A stretch of DNA of 64,000 nucleotides from Bacteroidaceae bacterium (GTDB lineage Bacteria > Bacteroidota > Bacteroidia > Bacteroidales > Bacteroidaceae): assembly GCA_024688885.1 (NCBI GenBank), contig JAILDV010000017.1, forward strand, positions 1 through 64,000, read 5' to 3'. The position numbers and the translations under genes are program-made. The notes under the pieces are model-generated. The model searched no databases. It was not told the origin of the DNA and saw nothing but the letters and a program-made list of their open reading frames with translations. Within the stretch, counting starts at the first letter, position 1, and each line of letters begins with the position of its first letter. Positions 1 to 8,017 of this stretch are shown here, in pieces.

Positions 1-489
1 CCGAACGGCAAGTTGCCCGAAATCCTGCCACGCGTTGGCTTCACCACTTCGGTGGCGAACGACTTCGACCGCATCACTTGGTATGGCCGTGGTCCTGAAG
101 AGAACTATCCCGACCGCAAGACAGGCTATCAGGTGGGCATCTGGAGCAAGAGTGTGGCTGACATGTACGAGCCTTACCTCTTCCCGCAAGACCATGCGTT
201 GCGTACCGACAACCGCTATGTGCAGCTGCTCAACAAGGAGGGCCAGGGTGTGCAGATTTCCATGAACGAGCCCTTCAACTTCAACGCCTATCAGTTCACG
301 ACGGACAACCTGACGAAGAGCCAGTTCACCTATCAGCTGCAACCACAGGCAGACCGCTACACCTTCAACCTCGACTACTCCACCACGGGTGTGGGCTGCA
401 CCTGCATCTATGTGCTGGACGAGTATCGAGTGAAGCCCGTCGCTTTCGACAGGGACGTGGTGATTAAGCCGGTCAATGCGCTACGATAA
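1..489 (+). CDS. beta-galactosidase (GH2), C-terminal fragment
   Basis: The frame is open from base 1, so the gene begins outside the window; about 162 residues remain. The segment WYGRGPEENYPDRKTG and the following beta-rich sequence (SMNEPFNFNAYQFTT) are typical of the C-terminal Bgal_small domain of LacZ-type GH2 beta-galactosidases, which shapes the active-site pocket. The catalytic domain is not visible, so substrate cannot be judged. In Bacteroidetes such enzymes are usually exported and take part in glycan breakdown. It ends at TAA (487-489) and is followed by a convergent-gene terminator. Confidence 0.85.
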   Translation, partial: PNGKLPEILPRVGFTTSVANDFDRITWYGRGPEENYPDRKTGYQVGIWSKSVADMYEPYLFPQDHALRTDNRYVQLLNKEGQGVQISMNEPFNFNAYQFTTDNLTKSQFTYQLQPQADRYTFNLDYSTTGVGCTCIYVLDEYRVKPVAFDRDVVIKPVNALR

Positions 490-881
490 GTTGACAAATA
501 ACATCAATTTACAATTTAACAATGTACAATGTACAATTTATTTGAAAATTGGATAATTGGATAATTTGAGGAAGTCATAAGAACAAATTCGCAGATTTTT
601 TTAACAACGAATAGAACTAATGAAACGAATCTTTATTTCTTTTCAATGCCGTGGGACGGCAACGAAGGAAAACGAATGATGGACGTTCCACATTCGGAGA
701 AATCAGCAGGATTTCATTCGTCGGGCTTGCCCATAAAAAATGATTCGCCACATTCGGAATATTAGTTGTTGAAATAATAACTTCCAAAACTTAAGTAAAA
801 CGTAAAAGTTACCTTGCAAACCGGAGCCCAACACTCCGAATGGCAAGGTAACTTTTATTTTCAGATTTTAACTTTCAACTT
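490..881. other. intergenic region between convergent genes
   Basis: About 390 bases without a credible gene. It starts with AT-rich short-unit repeats (acaatgtacaatgtacaat, attggataattggataat), then a stretch in which the word cacattcgga occurs twice (around 690 and 750), and ends in a strong hairpin (803-857) plus two copies of the heptamer actttca near 870-885. I see no tRNA or ORF with protein character. Confidence 0.6.
803..857. terminator. bidirectional hairpin terminator
   Basis: Perfect 15-bp stem: taaaagttaccttgc (803-817) pairs with gcaaggtaacttttA (843-857). A second 5-bp stem (cggag 822-826 / ctccg 834-838) lies inside the loop. T-runs on both strands fit termination of the convergent beta-galactosidase and C10 protease genes. 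The word ttaccttgcaaa is shared with the dispersed repeats at 4.1 and 46.5 kb. Confidence 0.75.
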
Positions 882-2990
882 TCAACGTATGACCACTTTT
901 CGTCCTTTGTATAGGTACACACCGGGGTGGACGGGACGAGTGGTGAGACGGCGCCCTTGCAGGTCGTAGTAGGGGGCATCGGAGGTATCGGAGTCGTCTC
1001 CTGAAACGGAGGTGATGGCAACTGGGGCTTCAATCACGATGATGTAGTTGTTAAGAAGATCATTATCTTTAGTTTTCACGCCCAGGCGAACCACGCCGTT
1101 CATTTGGGACTTCACATAGAACTTGACTTCTGCGTCCTGTCCTGCACGGATATAAGCTCCTGCATACTCGCTATTGCCCCATACCTTCACCTTGGATTTG
1201 GCAATGTCGTCAGGATTGATGTCACCATAATAATCGGGTGTGAGAGTGAGGTCACCGGTATAGTCTGTCTTATCCTCGTTGTGGATAGTGAGCGTCAATT
1301 CGATAGTTTCAAAAGGAGCACTTGTTGAGGGGTTCACCTTGACATCAATGACCTTCATGTTCCGCTGCTTCGCTGCCATATTCACATAGCCGCTGTAGTA
1401 ATCTCCGTCAGCGGTGCGACCAGCATGGACAAAGTATGCCTGCGAATCGAACAACTGCCAATCAGATTCGGGATGGTGACGGAATTTCATCATCGGGTAA
1501 AGCTGCAACGACTCACCTGGTTGGATGGCTGCTGTATCTATCACCACCGTCATCATGTTGCCTTTGAAAATGATGCTGTCGTTGGGGTCACCAATGAAAC
1601 GCGGTTTCAATTTACCGTCTGCCTCGATGGTGCCGAGCGCATAATCCTGCGTGGGGGCGGGGTAAGGTATTCCTCCGTGATATTTGAAACTGTAGGTGAC
1701 GATAGAATCTGAATTCAGGCTGATGTCGAATATAGAGACACGTCCGAGAGGAGGCAGGGTTGTTCCTTCTGATGGGGGCTGTATGCCAATGACTGCATCC
1801 TGATTACGGCTGAAGCCCATTTTTTTTGCCCTGCCGAGAGAGGAATCATAATAAGGATTGAGCACACTCAGCGAATAGTAGCCATTATCTTCACCAGACC
1901 ATCCCCAATTGATGTGGAACATACCATTGCCATCGTAACCGTCACAGACGAACGAGTGTCCACCATTATTGCTAATACCATTATATTGCACGGGGCGTTT
2001 GGCTGAAAGTTCACCATAGATGAGGTCTTCCCATTCATCGATGCCGAAAAGTTCACGGGAAACCAACTGAACGGAGGAGGCATAACCCATATAGTAGTAG
2101 GCAGGGGAGCACGCTTTAGAATACGCGTCGGAAACATTTGGCGCAAGTTCCATTTCAAGGGCTTGTGAACAGTAACGCATCAGTGTGGCAACGGCATCTT
2201 GCTGCACCTCGGTACCGACAACCGTTTCCTTTCCTGTCTCTTTATCTTTGATTGTATATTGGTCTATCATGTTTGCCCAATCGAAGGTGACTGGCGGGAG
2301 TTCGTCAATGTGCCACGTTTTCGAGTTACCTTTATCGTATGTTTCCTGATCATAGGCAGGAATGGCTCTTGTTTCCGTTTTAGGCCATTCGTGAAATTTC
2401 ATGATTTGTGCCATGGCTGTAGCGACACAACCAGTAAGGCAATTCTTCCCCTGCCAGTCAGGGTCAGCTCCGTCATATAGAGGAATCTTGTTCCAATAAG
2501 GAGCAAGCTGATTCCATTGAGTGGTAATCAATGGTTCGACAGCAGTGCGTGCAAGACGTGTGGAGAAGGGCTGTTCGCCCTCAGCTGTGAGAAGATTGCC
2601 ATCGGCAAAGTCGGTACTGTTGCCCAGTGTGGCGATGGCTTCATCGTATTCCTTCAACCATGCGCGCATGTTCTCAGGCATGTTTGTCCAATCGATGCTA
2701 CCGCTGTCGGAATAGCCCAGCACGGGCAAGGTTCGGCTATCGCCAGAAGCGATGACATATCCCCCACCCTCCACGTTGAAGGCATATATTTTCTCTGCTT
2801 CCACCTTGGTGGCTTTCAGCATCTTGGATGGATTTCCATGACTCATCACTTTAGCACGCGACGAGGGGTTGCGATGACTTAAAAACTGCAAGGAACGCTC
2901 AGCAGCCTCTTGTTCGGTGATAGGCTGTGCCCATGTTCCTATGATCGTCAATACTGACATCAGCAGCAATATCCATTTCACTTGTTTCAT
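882..2990 (-). CDS. secreted C10-family (streptopain-like) cysteine protease
   Basis: 702 residues. A signal peptide (MKQVKWILLLMSVLTIIGTWAQ) is followed by a Spi-type propeptide (about 22-150) and a peptidase C10 domain (about 150-390). The catalytic Cys lies in GCVATAMAQIMKFH (Cys188) and the catalytic His in NNGGHSFVCDGYDG (His345), with the family NWGWSG motif just after. The C-terminal ~300 residues are beta-rich and end in YDLQGRRL...GVYLYKGRKVVIR, the short C-terminal module common on secreted Prevotella proteins. Family members are SpeB, PrtT and the Bacteroides Bfp proteases, so extracellular proteolysis and self-processing are expected. It stands alone, 90 bases downstream of the PHP gene on the same strand. 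Confidence 0.93.
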   Translation of the reverse strand: MKQVKWILLLMSVLTIIGTWAQPITEQEAAERSLQFLSHRNPSSRAKVMSHGNPSKMLKATKVEAEKIYAFNVEGGGYVIASGDSRTLPVLGYSDSGSIDWTNMPENMRAWLKEYDEAIATLGNSTDFADGNLLTAEGEQPFSTRLARTAVEPLITTQWNQLAPYWNKIPLYDGADPDWQGKNCLTGCVATAMAQIMKFHEWPKTETRAIPAYDQETYDKGNSKTWHIDELPPVTFDWANMIDQYTIKDKETGKETVVGTEVQQDAVATLMRYCSQALEMELAPNVSDAYSKACSPAYYYMGYASSVQLVSRELFGIDEWEDLIYGELSAKRPVQYNGISNNGGHSFVCDGYDGNGMFHINWGWSGEDNGYYSLSVLNPYYDSSLGRAKKMGFSRNQDAVIGIQPPSEGTTLPPLGRVSIFDISLNSDSIVTYSFKYHGGIPYPAPTQDYALGTIEADGKLKPRFIGDPNDSIIFKGNMMTVVIDTAAIQPGESLQLYPMMKFRHHPESDWQLFDSQAYFVHAGRTADGDYYSGYVNMAAKQRNMKVIDVKVNPSTSAPFETIELTLTIHNEDKTDYTGDLTLTPDYYGDINPDDIAKSKVKVWGNSEYAGAYIRAGQDAEVKFYVKSQMNGVVRLGVKTKDNDLLNNYIIVIEAPVAITSVSGDDSDTSDAPYYDLQGRRLTTRPVHPGVYLYKGRKVVIR

Positions 2991-3054
2991 GTGTTTGTAT
3001 AGAGTTAAGAGTTAGTCGGTTGAAAGTTGAAAGTTACACCCCGCATGGCACACA

Positions 3055-3070
3055 CTCCCCCTTGGGGGAG
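3055..3070. repeat. GC palindrome ctccccc-tt-gggggag
   Basis: A 7-bp perfect stem directly 3' of the PHP gene on the minus strand; it may act as that gene's terminator, though no T-run follows. The same palindrome, with aa in place of tt, occurs inside the cbiH-cbiC coding region at 12103-12118, so it belongs to a dispersed family. Confidence 0.55.
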
Positions 3071-3080
3071 GCGGGGGGCT

Positions 3081-3797
3081 TTATTTTTCACTTAAGTATT
3101 CAAAGAACCGCTCTGGCCAGAAATTCATGATGAGTTTATCGGGGAAGTCTGTCTCTTCCAACAGGGGGAGAAGGCGGTCGTAGTCAGCTATTTGGAAAGA
3201 GATGTGCGCGTCGCTACCGAGAATGGTCGGCACTTGGTGTTTCTTGCACAGTCTCAGGAGTTCGAGGTTGTTGTCGTGAGCCATCGGCTTCTTGCGCTGA
3301 GGGGCAAGGGAGTGGTTGTTGATTTCGAGCAACGTGTGGGACTCTTTAGCTGCCAAGACCAATGGCTCGAAGTCCAACTCTGCCGTTCCATCTCCGGGAT
3401 GGCTGATGATGTGGATTTTGGGATGACGGATGACATTCAGCATTCCCTGCGTGTTCTCCTCTTTCGTACCACCCTTCCAGCATTTCTCATGAATGCCTGC
3501 AATGCCGATGTCAAGACGGTCGAGGTATTCTTCATCAAGGTCGAGGGTGCCTTTCGTGTCGAGGATGTTGACCTCGCACCCCATCAGGATTTTCACGCCA
3601 TACAGCTGACGGGGCACGACGAACATGTTTCTGAAATAGACCAACGGGCAAGTGCCGACGATGCTGGGACCATGTTCGGTGATTCCCAACACCTGCAGAC
3701 CCTTGTCTGCTGCCGCTTGTGCCATTTCCTGCAGACTGCTGTAGGCATGTCCTGATGCCACTGTGTGCGTATGCACATCAAGTAAGACTTTTCTCAT
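3081..3797 (-). CDS. PHP-domain phosphatase (YcdX-like)
   Basis: 238 residues, usual for YcdX-type PHP phosphatases. The metal-binding motif LDVHTHTVASGHAYS opens the protein; further ligands lie in GITEHGP, GCEVNI, HIISHPGDG, LLEINNHS and GSDAH, in the order expected for the trinuclear-zinc PHP fold. Likely a cytosolic phosphoesterase; the substrate is unknown for the family. A minus-strand promoter (TATATTTG) lies just upstream at 3806-3813, so the 5' leader is very short. Confidence 0.9.
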   Translation of the reverse strand: MRKVLLDVHTHTVASGHAYSSLQEMAQAAADKGLQVLGITEHGPSIVGTCPLVYFRNMFVVPRQLYGVKILMGCEVNILDTKGTLDLDEEYLDRLDIGIAGIHEKCWKGGTKEENTQGMLNVIRHPKIHIISHPGDGTAELDFEPLVLAAKESHTLLEINNHSLAPQRKKPMAHDNNLELLRLCKKHQVPTILGSDAHISFQIADYDRLLPLLEETDFPDKLIMNFWPERFFEYLSEK

Positions 3798-3805
3798 AAT
3801 GGCGA

Positions 3806-3813
3806 CAAATATA
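3806..3813 (-). promoter_or_regulatory. promoter -7 box (TATATTTG) of the PHP gene
   Basis: On the minus strand TATATTTG lies 8 bases upstream of the ATG at 3797, matching the Bacteroidetes TAnnTTTG element. Confidence 0.55.
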
Positions 3814-3898
3814 CAGAGAATTTCCGAAAAAACGCATTCTATTGCATCTTTTTTTCATTTTTTCATTCTTTCATTTTTTCTGTTCCACATTTTTTCCT

Positions 3899-3906
3899 TA
3901 ACTTTG
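3899..3906 (+). promoter_or_regulatory. promoter -7 box (TAACTTTG) of tRNA-Val
   Basis: TAACTTTG followed by cactcgaa lies 18 bases before the tRNA. T-rich DNA precedes it. Confidence 0.6.
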
Positions 3907-3924
3907 CACTCGAAATCAGATGAT

Positions 3925-4002
3925 AGGGGCGTAGCCCAGCTGGTTTAGAGCGCTGCAGTCACATTGCAGAGGTCATCGGTTCGAACCCGATCGTCCCTAC
4001 CA
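3925..4002 (+). tRNA. tRNA-Val (anticodon CAC)
   Basis: A 78-nt cloverleaf with encoded CCA. The acceptor aggggcg pairs with cgtccct (one G-U), anticodon stem ctgca/tgcag encloses the loop gtcacat (anticodon CAC), T-arm atcgg-ttcgaac-ccgat is perfect and the discriminator is A, as in valine tRNAs. The D-stem (gccc/gagc) has one C-A mismatch. It decodes GUG. It has its own promoter and a strong terminator directly after. Confidence 0.9.
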
Positions 4003-4009
4003 AACAAAA

Positions 4010-4043
4010 AACGAGGGCACATCAGTTTTGATGTGCCCTCGTT
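4010..4043 (+). terminator. intrinsic terminator of tRNA-Val
   Basis: Perfect 15-bp stem (4010-4024 / 4029-4043) with a 4-base loop gttt, followed by a T-rich tract. Confidence 0.85.
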
Positions 4044-4057
4044 ATTCATTCTTTTAT

Positions 4058-4218
4058 TTTATTTAAGTTTCGCAAGTGCTCAACTTCTTTGGGAGTTAAG
4101 GAGTTATCAGTTCGTTCAGGAGTTAAGCCGTTACCTTGCAAATGAGATTCCCACCAGCCTGAGTATCGGCTTAACTACTTAACTACTGACTACTTAACCA
4201 CTTCTGAAACTTGAGTTA
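4058..4218 (-). repeat. dispersed ~160-bp repeat, copy A
   Basis: Read on the minus strand this is almost the same as 46442-46607 on the plus strand. Shared blocks include ggaatctcatttgcaaggta and agttaagtagtcagtagtta. A stem gttaagccg / cggcttaac encloses the middle part. The copy begins inside the last codons of the cbiA C-terminal ORF and so supplies its final residues (about ITQVSEVVK). No ORF or transposase. Confidence 0.85.
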
Positions 4219-4780
4219 TTTTATATATATGTGTGTAGCTTGCCAACACATTCTTATACTTGAACACGGGAGTGGGCACTGGGTTGTCTTTGGCATCATA
4301 AACCTGCACGATGGATGAGGGTGTTTCACCGAGGAACTGGGTGTAGTGGAACTCATGACCACAATATTCCTTTCCGTCAAGGGTGAAACGGCGATAGCCA
4401 AGGGAGAGTTTACGGTCTGCTTTTCGGGCTGTGATTGTGTAGGGCAATACGCCACACATGGGGTACTCACCCTCGTCAGTGACAATACTTTGACAGAGAT
4501 ATATCATGCCACCGCACTCTGCAATGATGCGCCCTCCCCTTTCTGCATAATCACGGATGCATTTCCTCGTCCGCTCTGCCTTCACCAATGCCTCCAAATG
4601 TTTTTCGGGATAGCCACCGGGGAGATAGAGCAGGTCGCAGTGGCTCAAATCGGGCACTTCCTTTTCAGGGTCGAAGAAGGTCAGACTACCCTCCTGCACC
4701 CATCGGTCAAGGTTCTCTTGATAGTAGAAAGAGAACGACTCGGCATTTCGTGCCATTACAACATTAACAGCTTTTCCCAT
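4190..4780 (-). CDS. cbiA: cobyrinate a,c-diamide synthase, C-terminal amidotransferase half
   Basis: 196 residues that correspond to the glutamine amidotransferase domain of CbiA/CobB. It opens with the domain-linking segment VNVVMARNAESFSFYYQENL, then LYLPGGYPE, the catalytic-Cys motif IIAECGGMIYL and the HEFHYTQ region. Intact CbiA is one chain of about 450 residues; here the two halves are in different frames and overlap by 25 bases (4756-4780). A -1 shift at the gggaaaag stretch (4771-4778) would join them with no missing residues. So this is either a recent frameshift, programmed frameshifting, or a genuine two-subunit version with this ATG. The final ~9 residues come from a dispersed repeat. 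Confidence 0.85.
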   Translation of the reverse strand: MGKAVNVVMARNAESFSFYYQENLDRWVQEGSLTFFDPEKEVPDLSHCDLLYLPGGYPEKHLEALVKAERTRKCIRDYAERGGRIIAECGGMIYLCQSIVTDEGEYPMCGVLPYTITARKADRKLSLGYRRFTLDGKEYCGHEFHYTQFLGETPSSIVQVYDAKDNPVPTPVFKYKNVLASYTHIYKITQVSEVVK

Positions 4781-5511
4781 TGCACGTTCTCTTCTAATAG
4801 TTTCACCAAGGTCTCATTCTTCGCCTCTTCTGAAAAGTCAAGTCCCAAATAGCGTGAACCCTGTTCCAACTCCGGATGCTTGGGAAGGAATCCGAAACAC
4901 TCCACTTGCAAGTCGTCGCACACCTGTTGAAGCATCTCCCGATGTCGCTCGGAACCCACTTTGTTGAAAATGACACCAGCGATGTTGAGAGTTGACAGTT
5001 GAGAGTTGACAGTTGACAGTTGAGAGTTGAGAGTTGACAATTGACAGTTGACAGTTGAGGGTTGGGAGTTGGGAGTTGAGGGTTGGGAGAAGGTGGGTGT
5101 GAAATGGAGAAAGCCATGAAGAAGGGCTGCCATTGAATAGGCAGCAGACTTGGCATCGACGACCAGCACCACTGGCACATTGAGCACACTCGCTATCTCT
5201 GCCGAGGAGCCTTTGTCGCGGTCGTAGCCATCAAACAAGCCCATCATACCCTCCACGATGCACACATCGGCATCTGCACCGTAGTGGACGAAGAGTTCCT
5301 TCACATGTTCTCTCGATGCCATGAAGGTGTCGAGATTGATGCTCGGACGTCCACACACCGCTGCATGGAACTTGGTGTCGATGTAATCTGGTCCGCATTT
5401 GAAGGGCTGCACCTTCATTCCCTTTTTCACCAGCAACGCCATCAGCCCTCGGGCAATCGTTGTCTTGCCCGAACCACTTGTAGGTGCTGATATGAGGAAA
5501 GAATGTTTCAT
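4756..5511 (-). CDS. cbiA: cobyrinate a,c-diamide synthase, N-terminal ATPase half
   Basis: 251 residues. The P-loop FLISAPTSGSGKTT, FKCGPDYID and IVEGMMGLFDG are signatures of the CbiA/CobB ATP-dependent synthetase domain, which amidates the a and c carboxylates of (cobalt-)corrinate. Residues 142-176 (PSTPNSQPSTVNCQ...) are not family sequence: they are five heptapeptides encoded by 15 tandem 7-nt units (4984-5088). The frame stops at 4756 where the glutamine amidotransferase half takes over in another frame. The promoter TACCTTTG ends only 7 bases before the ATG, so the mRNA is nearly leaderless. Divergent from the riboswitch-led operon. Confidence 0.88.
   Translation of the reverse strand: MKHSFLISAPTSGSGKTTIARGLMALLVKKGMKVQPFKCGPDYIDTKFHAAVCGRPSINLDTFMASREHVKELFVHYGADADVCIVEGMMGLFDGYDRDKGSSAEIASVLNVPVVLVVDAKSAAYSMAALLHGFLHFTPTFSQPSTPNSQPSTVNCQLSTLNSQLSTVNSQLSTLNIAGVIFNKVGSERHREMLQQVCDDLQVECFGFLPKHPELEQGSRYLGLDFSEEAKNETLVKLLEENVQWEKLLML
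4984..5088 (-). repeat. heptanucleotide array inside cbiA (15 units)
   Basis: Plus-strand units gttgaga/gttgaca/attgaca/gttgagg/gttggga, 15 in a row with no interruption. Read from the coding (minus) strand they give the heptapeptide N-S/C-Q-L-S-T-L/V five times. 105 nt keeps the frame. Confidence 0.95.
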
Positions 5512-5518
5512 TTGAATG

Positions 5519-5526
5519 CAAAGGTA
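5519..5526 (-). promoter_or_regulatory. promoter -7 box (TACCTTTG) of cbiA
   Basis: Minus-strand TACCTTTGcattcaaATG: the box ends 7 bases before the start codon at 5511, implying a leader of only a few bases. Confidence 0.65.
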
Positions 5527-5536
5527 GTATTTCCAA

Positions 5537-5648
5537 ATTGATAATTGACAATTGAGAATTGAGAATTAGCCATTCGGAACGCCTTTTTTACAGAAAACGG
5601 GCTAAACAGCAAAATAAATATCAATTGTCAATTGTCAATTATCAATTA
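5537..5648. repeat. inverted pair of heptanucleotide arrays in the cbiA/riboswitch gap
   Basis: Four units attgata/attgaca/attgaga/attgaga (5537-5564) face four units tcaattg/tcaattg/tcaatta/tcaatta (5621-5648). The two 28-base arms are almost complementary and could pair. The right arm ends only 5 bases before the riboswitch promoter box, so it overlaps the expected -33 region. Confidence 0.8.
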
Positions 5649-5653
5649 ATTAT

Positions 5654-5661
5654 TATCTTTG
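5654..5661 (+). promoter_or_regulatory. promoter -7 box (TATCTTTG) of the riboswitch operon
   Basis: TATCTTTGccaccgaa directly precedes the cobalamin riboswitch; the same 16-base word begins the toxin-antitoxin promoter at 20.14 kb. No clear TTTG at -33, where the heptamer array sits. Confidence 0.65.
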
Positions 5662-5665
5662 CCAC

Positions 5666-5822
5666 CGAATTTGGTAATCGAGCATATCGATGCAAGGGAA
5701 TCAGGTGAGAAACCTGAGCTGTACCTGCAGCTGTAATCCCCTCTTTTGAACATCTGTTCACACCAAGCCACTGAGGAATCGGGAAGGCGGACAGACAGGG
5801 GGAAAGCCAGAAGACCTGCCAA
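5666..5822 (+). ncRNA. cobalamin riboswitch
   Basis: Core elements appear in order: a 5' stem with gaaacctgagctgtacctgcagc, the L5/J-region, then the conserved gccactg...atcgggaaggc and the B12-box agccagaagacctgcc (ending near 5820). It precedes a TonB receptor and the corrinoid operon, so repression by adenosyl- or methylcobalamin is expected. A small hairpin (cacgca 5844-5849 / tgcgtg 5858-5863) between the aptamer and the likely start codon at 5879 may be part of the expression platform. Confidence 0.93.
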
Positions 5823-5878
5823 AGCACTATAAAAAGATGTACGCACGCACAGGGACATGCGTGGTAACACACACATTT

Positions 5879-8017
5879 ATGAGAATATTGATGATGGGAT
5901 TGGCACTCATGTGCCTCACCCAGACATTGTTGGCACAAGACGTTCTGAAGGAAGACTCCCTGCAAGAAGTAGTCGTTACAGGTACTGGCACCCAGCACCT
6001 GCTGAAAGATGCGCCCGTGCAGACAGAGGTCATCAACAAACAAATGTTGCAAAACTATAGCGGTCAGTCTCTGGAGGACATTCTCGGAGGACTTACATCT
6101 TCTTTTTCGTTTAACGAGGGGGACATGGGCAGTCAGATGCAAATGAACGGACTGGGCAACAACTACATCCTCATCCTCATCAATGGCAAACGCATTCACG
6201 GAGACAACGGAGGCGAGAACGACCTCGGACTCATTGACCCACACAACATCGAGAAGATTGAAATTGTGAAGGGAGCCTCTTCTGCACTCTACGGTTCCGA
6301 TGCCATCGCTGGTGTCATCAACATCATCACCAAACGTCACGACACCGATGGGTTTCTGTTGGAGAACACCACACGCGGCGGCTCATACGGTAAACTGCGT
6401 CAACACAATGGCATTGCGTTCAACTTCGGGAAACTGAAAAGCTACACCAACTTTCAGCTGCAGCACTCTGACGGATGGCAGAACACTTCCAGAGAAGACC
6501 CCCATCAGACAGAGTTCCTCATCACCGACTCACGCAACAAGACCGTCAGCAGATACACCAATTGGCAAGTGTCAGAACACCTCACTTATGCCCTCAATGA
6601 GAACATCGAACTCTATGCTGACGGCAGCATCTACCGCAAACGCATCTACCGACCCAGCGGCAAACACCCAGGAGTGGATGTGAAAACCTATGACCTGCGC
6701 TACAACAACGCATCGGCATCGGCAGGGGGCAAGTGGCAGATGAACAACACCGACTTCATCACCCTCGATGTGGATTGGAATCGGCATGCCTATTACTACG
6801 ATTTCACAGCAGTCACCCTCACCGATGGCTACGTGAATGGCGAGCACACCTCCTACTTCCCTTATTACCCTGGACAACATCAGTTGCAGAGCGACCAGCA
6901 GCGCACCATGGCACATCTGAAAGGAGTGTTCACCCTACCCTACGAGAACCGTCTCAGCACGGGCATCGAATGGCGGTACGACTGGTTGAAGGCACCCACC
7001 CGAGTGGAAGGAGGCAAAGCGACTGACAACACAGGCGCTCTTTACGTACAGGACGAATACACCCCTGTGGACTGGTTCAATGTGACAGCAGGACTGCGCC
7101 TCAACCGCAACGAGCAGTTCGGTTGGCACCTCACACCAAAAGTGTCCACGATGATCAAGTGGAATGATTTGCGTTTCCGTGCCACATGGAGCCAAGGTTT
7201 CAAGACCCCTACTCCTAAAGAGCTCCACTACCAGTATGTGCGCAACATGAACGGCACCTATCTTTTCCTTGGCAACACACACCTCAAGCCACAAGCCAGC
7301 AACTACTTCTCCTTGGGCGTTGAGTACAATCACGGAGGCTTCTCCGCCACTGCCACAGGCTACTACAACCAGGTGAACGATATGATTGCCCTCGTCACCA
7401 TCCCCAACAGCGAAGCACCCATCGACCTCTACACCAAGTATCTGCCCATCAAAACGAGGAAATACCAAAACCTCGAGACCGCCAAGACCTACGGTGTGGA
7501 CATCACCCTGCGCTACCGCATCAACAGAGAGTGGACAGCAGGACTTGGCTACAGCTATCTGGACACTGATGCAGAGCTGTACGACACAGAAGACGATGCC
7601 CTGCACAGTGTCATCATCGACGGCATGGCACACCACAAGGGGAATTGTTTTCTGACATGGAACCACACGATGAAAAATGAGAACACATGGGGAGCAGGCA
7701 TCTACGGAAGAGCATCCACCAAACGATACTATCAGTTGAACGGCAACGGAAAAGGCTACCAGCTCTGGCGACTCACAGGCACCCATACCTTCAGCTACAA
7801 GCGGGGCAAGCAGAAGCCCCTCACCTTCCAACTTGAGGCTGGTGTGGACAACATCTTCAATTATACAGACAAAACCGACCACGGCCTGCATTTGGGCACC
7901 ACTACACCCGGCACCACCCTTTATGCAGCCTTCACGGTGCGGTTCAATCACGGCAAAAAACTTATCCACAACTATAAGTCTAACTCTTTAAATCAAAATG
8001 AAAATGAAGACAATTAA
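5879..8017 (+). CDS. TonB-dependent receptor, probable corrinoid importer
   Basis: About 712 residues. I chose the ATG at 5879 because it gives a clean signal peptide (MRILMMGLALMCLTQTLLAQ); an in-frame ATG at 5837 would add 14 residues encoded by the leader hairpin. A TonB box (LQEVVVTGTG) is followed by a plug domain with NGLGNNYILILINGKRI and SSALYGSDAIAGVINIITK, then a 22-strand-type barrel ending with an aromatic/charged C-terminus. Control by the cobalamin riboswitch directly upstream makes corrinoids the likely cargo (BtuB role), although the family also includes haem receptors such as HmuR. The 3' end overlaps cbiK by 20 bases. Confidence 0.88.
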   Translation: MRILMMGLALMCLTQTLLAQDVLKEDSLQEVVVTGTGTQHLLKDAPVQTEVINKQMLQNYSGQSLEDILGGLTSSFSFNEGDMGSQMQMNGLGNNYILILINGKRIHGDNGGENDLGLIDPHNIEKIEIVKGASSALYGSDAIAGVINIITKRHDTDGFLLENTTRGGSYGKLRQHNGIAFNFGKLKSYTNFQLQHSDGWQNTSREDPHQTEFLITDSRNKTVSRYTNWQVSEHLTYALNENIELYADGSIYRKRIYRPSGKHPGVDVKTYDLRYNNASASAGGKWQMNNTDFITLDVDWNRHAYYYDFTAVTLTDGYVNGEHTSYFPYYPGQHQLQSDQQRTMAHLKGVFTLPYENRLSTGIEWRYDWLKAPTRVEGGKATDNTGALYVQDEYTPVDWFNVTAGLRLNRNEQFGWHLTPKVSTMIKWNDLRFRATWSQGFKTPTPKELHYQYVRNMNGTYLFLGNTHLKPQASNYFSLGVEYNHGGFSATATGYYNQVNDMIALVTIPNSEAPIDLYTKYLPIKTRKYQNLETAKTYGVDITLRYRINREWTAGLGYSYLDTDAELYDTEDDALHSVIIDGMAHHKGNCFLTWNHTMKNENTWGAGIYGRASTKRYYQLNGNGKGYQLWRLTGTHTFSYKRGKQKPLTFQLEAGVDNIFNYTDKTDHGLHLGTTTPGTTLYAAFTVRFNHGKKLIHNYKSNSLNQNENEDN

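Noticed and set aside
4984-5088. Possible CRISPR array
   Set aside because: Units are 7 bases with no spacers; no cas genes in the window.
6935-7969. 344-residue open frame antisense to the first TonB receptor
   Set aside because: Mirror of the codon pattern of the receptor gene; Cys/Val-rich sequence without domains, and the sense strand is a clear TonB receptor. The same holds for the antisense frame at 9969-11168.
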